Assembly (NCBI GenBank): GCA_900642245.1
Contig: CAAAJI010000094.1
Location: 108,355-161,656, forward strand
Reading direction: 5' to 3'
DNA: 53,302 bases
Source: Fragilaria radians
Lineage: Eukaryota > Bacillariophyta > Fragilariophyceae > Fragilariales > Fragilariaceae
Below the pieces are notes generated by a model. It was not told the origin of the DNA. It saw only the letters and a program-made list of their open reading frames with translations, and did not search any database. Within the stretch, counting starts at the first letter, position 1. Each line of letters opens with the position of its first letter. This document shows, piece after piece, positions 9,108 through 18,165 of the stretch. Position numbers and translations under genes: made by a program.

Positions 9108-10358
9108 ATGACAAAGTCCTTTCAACGTTGCATGGTGCTCTCATGCCTCTTCTACGTATACATAGTTTCTCGCAGTACGCTTCTATTTCATTCATTTTGG
9201 TCCATGGATGACTCAATTTCGAGGGACTTTTATCTGTTCTCACACAAATCTCTGATTTTGCGGGAAAACGTTTCAAATGCCACTATACTCCGAAGACCAC
9301 GACGCCCCAATAAAGATGCAATTGTGATCATGGCTCAAAAAAGGCACTCTACCTATGGAAGGGATTCTCTTTCCCTCCTCCATAAATCATTAAGTCTCCT
9401 CTATCAAAACTATCTTGTGGAGCACAAGGATTCTGTAGATGTTTTTATCTTTCATACTGGAGATTTTGTGGAAGCTGATCTTGATATCCTGGACGATATT
9501 CTTCATGAAACCGGGATTGTTCGACTTGTCAACATACTAGATTCCCCCTATTGGGGACGTCCGGCATGGTTAGAGGGTGAAAACTCATCGTCCTGGGCAA
9601 ATCCATCATTTTCTGAAGGATATCGTCACATGATACGCTTCTTTACCATACATATTTGGAATTTCTTTTCAACTTTGTCTATGCAACAACGTCTAGCAAA
9701 TGGTTCTACCTACGATTACATCTTACGTCTTGACGAAGATTCCTTTCTACACTCACCCATACATTACAACATTTTTGATTTCATGAGGGAAAATGAATAC
9801 CTCTATGGCTTTCGAATGTGCTCTTACGAAATGCATGGTATGAAATGGGTCTGGAACTATCTAAATCGTAATGACTATGAGCCATATCGTGAAATCGATC
9901 CCAAAATGTGTGGAATCTATAACAACTTTTTTGTGGCATCCATCGGATTTTTCCTAAGCATACCCGTGCAACATTTTTTGAAGGAAATCGACATGTCCAA
10001 TATGATTCATCAAAAGTGTTTGGGTGATTTGCAACTTCATTCTATCATTGTATACAGCTTTTGTCCTCCTCATCAAATACACCGTTTTCTCGATTTTACC
10101 TACGAACACGCTACTTTTAGCAAGCTGTGCAACTGGGGAGGCATACAAGCAGGATTCAATGATTCTTTCGCGAATGAACGCTTGAATCAATTCAATCACT
10201 CTATGCCTAATAGTACATACTGTGGTTTTCATAGATATACAATGAATGAAAGTGATCTTTCACCAACCTATAATCATCATTCAGGAAAAGTCATACTTCT
10301 GGAAACAATCACCGCTGGAGCGGTTGAGACTGTTGGCATGGGTCTACTTTCTGGTTGA
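9108..10358 (+). CDS. GT15-family (KRE2/MNT1-like) alpha-1,2-mannosyltransferase
   Basis: A 416-residue type II membrane protein. The first ATG in frame is at 9108. A hydrophobic anchor (CMVLSCLFYVYIV) near the N-terminus is followed by a short stem and the GT15 catalytic domain. Family motifs seen: SEGYRHMIRFFTIHIWN, the metal-binding DED at residues 209-211 in YILRLDEDSFL, FMRENEYLYGFRMCSYE, GDLQLHSI and the C-terminal HATFSKLCNWGG region. In yeast these enzymes transfer mannose from GDP-mannose to N- and O-linked glycans in the Golgi; the same location is expected here. Several Asn-x-Ser/Thr sites suit a secretory-pathway protein. Its stop codon lies 104 bp from that of the convergent neighbour. 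Donor and acceptor specificity cannot be read from sequence. Confidence 0.85.
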   Translation: MTKSFQRCMVLSCLFYVYIVSRSTLLFHSFWSMDDSISRDFYLFSHKSLILRENVSNATILRRPRRPNKDAIVIMAQKRHSTYGRDSLSLLHKSLSLLYQNYLVEHKDSVDVFIFHTGDFVEADLDILDDILHETGIVRLVNILDSPYWGRPAWLEGENSSSWANPSFSEGYRHMIRFFTIHIWNFFSTLSMQQRLANGSTYDYILRLDEDSFLHSPIHYNIFDFMRENEYLYGFRMCSYEMHGMKWVWNYLNRNDYEPYREIDPKMCGIYNNFFVASIGFFLSIPVQHFLKEIDMSNMIHQKCLGDLQLHSIIVYSFCPPHQIHRFLDFTYEHATFSKLCNWGGIQAGFNDSFANERLNQFNHSMPNSTYCGFHRYTMNESDLSPTYNHHSGKVILLETITAGAVETVGMGLLSG

Positions 10359-10462
10359 TAGTGTGATTATATTCACTTTTGAAAGAATGCAAAAGCATCT
10401 ATCATTTACAGATATCTAAATCATAATGATTATTTGACATGGCATGAATTGAATAAAGGCCA

Positions 10463-11697
10463 TTATTTGGTACGTTTATTATTTGAGCGATAGACATGAA
10501 GGAGACGATATTCTAAATCTTCCTGACCCTCAGGGTTGATCTTTGGACGCAGTTTAGATTTAAATGACGAACAATGATAAAACATTGAAGGACTTACCGC
10601 AGTCCACAGGGTGCCTCCCATGGTATTGTTATAATGAGTATCCCCTTTTGGAGACAAATATCGTTGTTGGAATTCGGTGGGCTTGCGTAACTGAGGTCCA
10701 CTTATATTCCAAGGGCAATTTGCCTCAGGGCAATCTTGCATTACATTAGTAATCAGGTGCTTTGGGATGGAATATATACCGTGTTCAGAACTATTCTTCG
10801 GGAGCGGCTTTGTTACAATGTATAAACCCTCTACAGAAAAACTGTGAATCATCGTCATCAAGTCGGCTCAACAGTCATAGTTTTTACTCACCTTCGTATT
10901 CGTATGAAGGAGGGGAGATTCTGGGTCCATTGGAGCCAAGGACAACTTGAAAATTAAAATTTTTGGGCAACTTGGAATTTCCCCGGGCTGCTTCAAAGAT
11001 AGCTCGAACTAAATCAATCGATAAGCGACTTCGAATGGGTTCCATAGATTTTCTTTTTCGACTATTGATTGAATTAGTGTCATGGCTCGAATCAAAAGAT
11101 AATCCGGAAATAAGCTCATCTTTCCTCTTGGGATCTACAAAAACCATATCTGTTGAGTTTCCCTTGGTTTTCATACAAGGATCAAATGGAAGTCCAAGGC
11201 ACGGCTTTTCAATGAGAAAGCCTTCGTCATCAATGTAATGCGATTTCCAATCTACTTGAAAATTGCGTAAGGATCCCTGGGGAAGTAATGAATGGAATAG
11301 CATTGCCTCATCAACTCTATGCGCTTCACTCAAAACCATATCAAAGCAATTATTCGATATTCCAGTACTTTATAGAAAGAGAGATTACTTTTGAGCATTC
11401 AAACGTCTGACTAAGACAAAACAAAGATGATTATAAAACTGTTTACCTCTGAGGCGTCATGAAATCAAGTTCGAATGATGATGCAGAAGAAAGACTCAAA
11501 AATGGTTGCAACCAATCGCAATATGGATCTCCCCAATCATGAATGTCCTTAGTATCCTGTAATGTCAAACGATTTATATTGTTCATAGACTGCTTGGATG
11601 CATCACGATAACGTGATGGCGCAAAAATTTCAAAAATGCTGTCTTCCATGGAAGGTGGGCAGCGGGTCTGGATGGTTGGATCTTGTCCATATGTCAT
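10463..11697 (-). CDS. Unrecognised gene family, member A (345 aa)
   Basis: Four exons: 11697-11447, 11367-10892, 10830-10598 and 10540-10463 (introns of 79, 61 and 57 nt). They total 1038 nt, or 345 residues. I do not recognise the product. It has a basic cluster SRKRKSMEP, then FQVVLGSNGPRISPPSYEYE, GLYIVTKP, CPWNISGPQLRKPTEFQQRY, GTLWT and the closing EGQEDLEYRLLHVYRS. The same blocks occur in the same order in the gene at 48824-49887, and the last two introns interrupt both genes at the same places (phase 1 before GLY, phase 0 after GTLWT). That mutual match is what fixes the splice sites. The 57-nt last intron is a multiple of three without a stop, so retention would add 19 residues silently. 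The first intron (79 nt) is the least certain. No signal peptide or membrane span. Confidence 0.75.
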
Positions 11698-12207
11698 GGT
11701 TAATGTTGCGAAAAGTCTCTGATATCCTAACGCTGTAAATTTTATGCGAAACGTACAACCTTAAAAGTGCAAGTGAGTAACGGATACGAAACGCGAAAGG
11801 AACGACTCGAGGGTTGGATTTTTCATTTCAATGCTTTCCTAACGGATATGCAGACTTGTAATCGGGCAACATTCATTTCAGTTTTGAAACGTACTATCAA
11901 ACGCACGATTCGTGTTTCGCAGATTTATACATGGCTTGCAAACCATCAGTGAGACAGTGCCTTTTGCTAGGATGCAATGTTGTGTGTTTATATATTGGTC
12001 TCATTTTCTCATGGATATTGATGAATTAAGTTTTTAAACACGTTTTTGATCCATGTAAAAAATGCAGTGATTTTAATCGATTTCTTACTTATTGAAAATG
12101 ATGTAGTTAAGAAGTGTCGTATTCTTATCTGTTGAAACGGTTATCTATCGGAAAACAAGGAATTCAAGACTAGAAATCCTCTAATGATAACAGGAATCGA
12201 TAGAAGG
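11698..12207. other. Intergenic region, no gene seen
   Basis: About 0.5 kb between two minus-strand genes. It should hold the promoter of family member A and the 3' end of the small acidic-tailed gene. The open frame on the plus strand here has no protein signature. Confidence 0.6.
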
Positions 12208-12692
12208 CTACTCGTCCTCTTCTTCTTCTTCGTCCTCCTCGTCATCATCGTCATCATCATCCTCCGAATACATGGACTTTACGGAAATTTGGGAAAACGT
12301 ATCAGTATTTTTGGAGATATTTCTTATCATCATATTGATATTCAATTGCCTACCTTGTATGTGAAACGCTCCCACTCGGCCTCCAATGTTTTAAATTCAC
12401 CTCTTTGAAGTTCTTCTCGAATCTGAATTGTTTTCTTTGAGGGAACTTGTTCTTGGGGCTTGTAAGCATCTGTGGCTGCCTTCACGCCAACACTATCTAG
12501 TTTAACTTCCGGTTCTGCAGGTTGAGGTGGATTTGGGTCTTTCATAAGTCCCAACTGGATTTTGAATTCGTCATCGAGGGCTGGAAACACAACCCAACTC
12601 GCAGCCACAAGCAAAGGCAAGGCCATTGGGGCGGACGGACGAGCAATTCGAAAGGTTTGCTTGGCAAGCGAGAAAACCAATGGTAGCACCAT
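12208..12692 (-). CDS. Small protein with N-terminal hydrophobic segment and poly-acidic tail
   Basis: Two exons, 12692-12354 and 12276-12208, with a 77-nt intron (donor GTAGGC), give 135 residues. I do not recognise the family. The N-terminus is basic-hydrophobic (SLAKQTFRIARPSAP, then MALPLLVAASWVVFPAL), which could be a membrane anchor or an organelle presequence. A proline-rich middle follows, then a helical stretch (REELQRGEFKTLEAEWERF). The second exon encodes almost only Asp and Glu (SMYSEDDDDD to EEEEEDE). Without splicing the frame would end at VGN*; the splice is supported by GT-AG ends and by the acidic coding run with a clean stop. The neighbour on the 3' side is family member A on the same strand, about 0.5 kb away, with nothing recognisable between. 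Confidence 0.65.
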
Positions 12693-12764
12693 GTTGAAAA
12701 GACGTAACCGTAGAGACCTTATGTATATGCTCGTTGGGCTGTTGTTACTAAAAAAACTACAGGA

Positions 12765-12775
12765 TGACGTCTCAA
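12765..12775. promoter_or_regulatory. CRE-like TGACGTCTCAA motif upstream of small acidic-tailed gene
   Basis: The 11-mer tgacgtctcaa lies 73 bp upstream of the ATG at 12692. An identical 11-mer precedes the ATP sulfurylase. TGACGT cores bind bZIP factors and are known CO2/cAMP-responsive elements in Phaeodactylum. Function here is inferred. Confidence 0.3.
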
Positions 12776-14110
12776 TGGTTGTGTTCGTTTGTCAGACCAA
12801 TGCAGCTACACAAAATAGCAAATAGTAGAAAAAATACAAAGGCTGAAAGTATGAATGAATTAAAAAAAGGAATCAGCTTCTTAAGTCATTGCGTAAATAG
12901 CTAGAGCATTGCTAAATGCATCATGATTTGATCCTTCAGCCTCTCAGCTAAACTATTTTCACAAAACGGCATTGAGCTCTGAATTCTTGAGCGCCCTCCA
13001 AGTGAGCACCTACCTGATTATTGGACTGTCCTAGGAATTATTTGTAGCCCTACTCCTATATCTGAAAATTCACGCAGGCATGTTTTTGTTGGTTAAAACG
13101 ATGAGTTTCGATGCTTCTTCCTTCTTCAATTACATTCTACGTGGTTACTTAAGCGATTTCCGAACATAATTACAAACTTTGTTCAACTTTCACATAATGA
13201 CCCTCTAGATGGGCTTAGCTTTTTCTGAACCATCTCAAATTGTCAAAATTTGAAGATTATGCGGAAAATGCCCTGAAAGTTGAAGTATTCTCTCAACTCA
13301 ACTGCATGAGCCTGTACTTCTTCCCTAACTGCAAGGTCTGTGTAATATCAGTGAGCACCCATCTAATTGTTTCTGTAGTGATAGGCAAGTCACAAAAACT
13401 TTCTTCTATCAGTTAGCTGTATTCTTGGAGACGCAACTTATTACACATTGGAATCTGGGATACTATTCTTCCAAAAGGTAAATACCCTGAAAAGATTCAG
13501 GCATTTATGAGAGCAAACTATAGTATTGAAAATACGATATGACAACATTTCCCCTTTCCCTTTTCTATCATATGATATCACCGTAATTGTAATCGTTACA
13601 TTTTTGATATAACCTGATTCACGAAAAATGTGGATTCATGATAATTTTGTCATGGTGTTAAGGCACAGTATTCATTATCAATTTTTCATTCTACACGTAA
13701 TGTAGCTATTACCGATCTGCGTAGGATTATATCACCCAATAACATTTTTATTCAACTTCTGAAATTTTTTGTCGCAATCATTTATTGCGATGTAATCATA
13801 TTTTTTAGACCTTTTCTGTGATGTTTTGTCATTAATTGTCATGTCATAATAATAATAATGTTCTGAAATTGCGGCTTACCATTCTCAATACACGTAATAC
13901 TTCGTATGATATTGGCTTATCAAGGGTGATTCTGGGGATTTCCTTGTCTCCTTTATTCTTCAAGCTATATTTTGTGTTTTTTTTTCATAAATCCAATGAT
14001 TCGAGCGTTAAAGAGGAATACACATTTTTTATAAGGATAAGATTATTACTTGACCTTCACAAAAATTTGATCCATCGCAGATTGGGCGGCCGTAGATTCA
14101 TTGTGGGGAG

Positions 14111-14121
14111 TGACGTCTCAA
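14111..14121. promoter_or_regulatory. CRE-like TGACGTCTCAA motif upstream of ATP sulfurylase
   Basis: The 11-mer tgacgtctcaa begins 80 bp upstream of the ATG at 14191. A second gacgtc core sits at 14180-14185, directly before the start codon. It is identical to the motif at 12765-12775. A bZIP-type control site is plausible but unproven. Confidence 0.35.
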
Positions 14122-14190
14122 CCATAATATGTGGTGACTTTATCATTATTTTTATTGTTGGAAGTAAATTACAACTCTAGACGTCGAAAA

Positions 14191-15558
14191 ATGAAGTTTC
14201 AACTTCTTGTTCTTTGTGCTGTTACAGCCTCTGCTTTTACTAGCAACGCTTTCACTCGATCCACTTTCAAAAGTGTTTCGTCATCTAGAGTTCCTACTTT
14301 TGCACCTCGTTTTGACACGTAAGAATGCCAACTACTCTATCTGAATGACTTGAATATGCTGATAAGCCCACTAACATTACTATTTTCAACAACGATGGAC
14401 AGATCCTTAGACGTATCGAAGCAGGTACCGCATGGAGGTACTTTGATAGACCTCATGCTGAAGTCAGAAGCCGACATCGAAGCAGCGGTAGCAAAATGTG
14501 ACAAAAGCATTCAAGCTACATCGCGTCAACTCTGTGATGTTGAACTCATTATGAATGGAGGATTTTCTCCTTTGACAGGATTCATGGATGAGGAAGCTTA
14601 CAAGTGTGTCGTCGAGAATATGGCATTGCCTAACGGACTAATCTTCGGACTTCCTGTAGTTTTTGATACTGATGATGAAGATCTGCAACCGGGAATGACT
14701 GTTCTTCTAAAAGACGGTGATAGACCAATTGCGACGGTGGAGTTTACTGATAAATATATCCCAAATAAACCTTTGGAATGCCTTAAGTGTTATGGAACGT
14801 CACAAATTGAGCATCCTGGCTCCTTGATGGTTGCAACAGAGCGTGGAAAGTATTACATGGGTGGAAAAGTTACTGGGCTGAATGCTCCCATTCGCGAATT
14901 CCCATGTCGCACTCCACATGAAGTCAGACAGTCTTTACCAGATGGTGTCGATGTCGTGGCTTTTCAGTGCCGTAATCCTGTTCACAGAGCACATTATGAA
15001 CTATTCACTCGTGCATTAGATGATCCTGCGGTTGGAGAGAATGGTGTAGTCTTGGTACATCCAACTTGTGGTCCCACTCAGGCCGATGATATTGATGGAA
15101 CTGTAAGGTACAAAACCTATGAAGTTCTTAAGGAAGAAACTGCTAACCCTCGAGTGAATTGGGAATACCTTCCATACTCCATGCACATGGCTGGGCCAAG
15201 AGAAGCAGTGCAGCATATGATCATCCGCAAAAATTTTGGGTGTACACATTTTATTATCGGACGTGATATGGCGGGTTCAAAGTCGTCCGTAACTGGTGAA
15301 GATTTCTATGGCCCGTATGAAGCTCAAGATATAGCTATTGAATGTTCCGAAAAAATCGGTGTGATCCCTGTTCCTTCACTGAACTTGGTATACACAGAAG
15401 AGGAAGGCTACGTTACTGCAGATTACGCAAAGGAAAAAGGACTAAATCAAAGGAATCTTAGTGGAACGAAATTTCGTCAAATGCTCCGATCGGGAGACGA
15501 CATCCCTGAGTGGTTTGCATTTAAGTCGGTTGTGCAAGTCTTAAGAGATAATATTTGA
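14191..15558 (+). CDS. ATP sulfurylase (sulfate adenylyltransferase), plastid-targeted
   Basis: Two exons, 14191-14318 and 14403-15558 (84-nt gap), encode 427 residues. Exon 1 is a targeting leader: the signal peptide MKFQLLVLCAVTASAFTSNA with the diatom plastid motif ASAF at its cleavage site, then a Ser/Arg-rich transit-like stretch. Exon 2 is a complete single-domain ATP sulfurylase. It has the nucleotide-binding motif QCRNPVHRAH (Gln231 to His240), VHPTCGPTQADDIDG, MAGPREAVQHMIIRKNFGC, GRDMAG (329-334) and NLSGTKFRQMLRSGDDIPEWF. The enzyme makes adenosine 5'-phosphosulfate from ATP and sulfate, the first step of sulfate assimilation, here in the plastid. There is no fused APS kinase domain. 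The usual GRDHAG motif has Met in place of His; plant forms also vary at this place. CRE-like motifs lie just upstream. Confidence 0.95.
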
Positions 15559-16497
15559 TCCATGTAATAATCCAAAGATTATGTCTTGCTCACTCATCGC
15601 TTTAGGAGTAGACTTTTTAATTTTAAAGCTGTGAATTGAAATTATGCCACCAAGACTTTATATTTTTTCCTTTCGCGGGATACATCATTGCCATCTCCAT
15701 TATTCACAAAGTTACATTAGTATGAACTAAAAATCTGAAAATTAGCATTCTAATCCAAGCAAACGGATGATACGTTTCAGTGTAAGCGAGAATTTTCTAA
15801 TTTTGGTAATAGTTTTCCCCGTCAGAAATGATTATATGTCTGAGGGCAAATTCCAGTCATCAAATGTGGATGATTTCTAATCCTCTAAAACATCTCTCAT
15901 GAGCTTCCCATGAATCTGTATCCAGAATATCACTAGATACTGCATCAGAAACTATGAATCATGCAAAATACTGAGAAATGACTGAGTTCCTAGGGTTTTA
16001 TTTTATTAGGATGATCTGTAATATTCTCACATTTACAAACATTGTTTTTTTTGCTTGGGGTCAATTATAAGCCCAATAAATTGAACTAACAAGAATCAAA
16101 GCCATAGTACAAATCAAGAACAAGAATGAATCCCAGAAATGAAGCAAACTATAGTATAGTTTTACATCTTATATAATCAACATTTAGCAGAGTGTGTTAC
16201 AATTAGAATTTCAGCTTTGGGAGATTCAAAATTGCCGCAAGCACACGGAGTGGAGTGGCTTACAAAATTTGGGCATAAGACTTATTAGCTCGGAAGCATA
16301 GGATGCTCATTACCGATCGGTGTGCCAAGAATGATACAGAAATGTACTTCAGAAGCAACAAAGTGAAATGGGAATCTCTGTATGATAATGCAGAAAGATG
16401 TTTTGCTCCAAATGCTTCCAAAAACAGCAGACATTCTCTCTAACCAAGCAAAAGGATTATAACTAAACCAGGTAACATAACAAAAAATCTTACACGA

Positions 16498-17320
16498 CTA
16501 AAAAAGTTTCACATCCGATGTGGCCGTTTTCTACCCCTTAACCCTTCTGCGTTTTGTTAGTACAGTAATAATCGAGAAGGTGATCCAGTACGAGTACTGA
16601 GTTTACAAAGAGTGAGCGACGAAAATCAATAGGGATATAGCTAATTCAAACGGTACCCGTGTTGTCGAGACTTTCAGTTGTAAACTGTAGAATATTTAAC
16701 GCAATTATCATTCAAATGCTATTGAAATTTTCATCGTAGTCCACAGTGGATAGATCTCATTGCAATATTCATCTTCAACTCAATGAAATTCCTTCTCGAA
16801 ATTGAGGGGGGAAATCTGTTGTGCTTCTTATAAGTCTAATTATACCTGGTTTAAAGCACATTTATCATATCTACACTAAAAAAAGTTTCACATCTGATCT
16901 TGCCTTCAGCTGGCACATGTGAATGAGACAGAAAACGATCCAATTTTTTTGCCGTAACCTTTTAGGACAGACAACAAATACTTGACTGAGAGATGAGTAT
17001 GAGTACAATGGTTATAGGCTGCCGCACATAAGTGCACAAACTTTCCATTAGCTGATCTTAAAGTAAGAATTCAATTCTATATTCCTAAAAATTCTACACT
17101 ATAGCGTTGTCCAAACTTTCAATTGTAAACTCTTAATTATTAAAAGTATTTTTTCATGCAATGAGATTGAAATTTTCAGTGCAGTCCATGGTGTTGAGAT
17201 TAATTGCAATATTAGTCTGCAAATAAAATGGAATTTCTTGAAGACATAGGAATGCAAATAAATTTCATGTTTATCAATCTAAAATCCAATTATAATGTTT
17301 GGAATGACTGTTATCATGTT
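16498..17320 (+). repeat. Diverged tandem duplication, unit about 375-440 bp
   Basis: Unit 1 starts actaaaaaagtttcacatc at 16498; unit 2 starts with nearly the same bases at 16873. Colinear matches continue through both units. Examples are ctttcagttgtaaact (about 16670) against ctttcaattgtaaact (about 17118), gaaattttcat-gtagtcca (about 16723) against gaaattttcagtgcagtcca (about 17170), and cattgcaatattc against attgcaatatta. The units have diverged by substitutions and indels, so this is an old tandem duplication. No coding capacity. Confidence 0.6.
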
Positions 17321-17342
17321 TATCCTTCATTTGTTGCATTTA

Positions 17343-17406
17343 CTTAAACTTTCATACAAGTAAAGAGCACACACATTTCTTAAACTTTCATACAAGTAAA
17401 GAACAC
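17343..17406 (+). repeat. Short tandem repeat, 28-bp unit with 36-bp period
   Basis: The sequence cttaaactttcatacaag continuing into taaagaNcac occurs at 17343-17370 and again at 17379-17406 with one mismatch, separated by eight bases. A recent local duplication within non-coding DNA. Confidence 0.8.
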
Positions 17407-18165
17407 GCTAAATTACAGTTGACAAAACAAGTGCTGCAAGATTATGCACCAACAAGAGAATTCTTTTATTTTTTTTCTCGAAACCTCTGATTCTCAAATA
17501 GCAGTAACAACTTCTAGGTGTTCAAATAGCAGGAAGGGGAAGGACTTCTACAACGACAACAACAGTAAAAGCTAACATATGACTTTAAGCTTAAGAATAA
17601 GAAGGAAGAAAGTTTTAATGTCTACCCTAACTCTTTTTGATGCCATCAATAATGAATCAATGGTGTAATACATGGAATCAAAAAAGAAGTAATGTATGAT
17701 TGAACACATTTGAAGATACCTATGTCATGTTAGGTCATGTAATAAAAGTCAGATTTTGCATTATGCAATGCATTTTATAACCTGCAAACTCCGCAGTAAG
17801 AGATAAAAATCATAAAATTTATGTGTTTATTATTTTCTCAAATATACTTTTGAATGAATTGTCTATATGATTTTTTGTAAGATAATTAAATCTGCGGAGC
17901 AAAGCAAGCACCAATTACTAGTGCATTTATAAAATAATTAAAAGCAACACATCCATCCCACAATCTCTTTTATCTCTCGAGTTATGGGACACGTAATCAT
18001 GGTAAAGATAAACGCTTTGCATACTTAGGAAAGTAGACGTAGTAGCAACTAATAATAATAACTATAAAGAGGTGCACTAGTAGGCATAAATGAAAAAAGC
18101 TGTACTGGTTTGGTAGGAAACCTAGAGCGAAAAAAAGCAAAGCACAAATCACAGCATCAGTTCAG

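Larger units (their letters stand above)
12693..14190. other. Intergenic region between divergent genes
   Basis: About 1.5 kb of AT-rich DNA upstream of two divergent genes. No coding region is supported; an open frame at 13836-14180 is low-complexity and hydrophobic and looks like chance. A TGACGTCTCAA motif lies near each end and is listed separately. Confidence 0.65.
15559..18165. other. Intergenic region, no gene seen
   Basis: About 2.6 kb with dense stops in all frames and no recognisable protein or RNA gene. It contains a diverged tandem duplication (16498 to about 17320) and a short tandem repeat (17343-17406), listed separately. The last few hundred bases presumably hold the promoter of the large ankyrin/kinase gene. 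Confidence 0.65.

Noticed and set aside
10463..11697. First taken for an EDR2-C (DUF1336) protein
   Set aside because: The EDR2-C hallmarks (FRN-RFKLIP block, ExDvDxxSS) are absent; only a superficial resemblance. Left as an unrecognised family.
13836..14180. Possible small membrane protein upstream of ATP sulfurylase
   Set aside because: Low-complexity, overlaps the probable promoter, and no conserved pattern; likely chance in AT-rich DNA.
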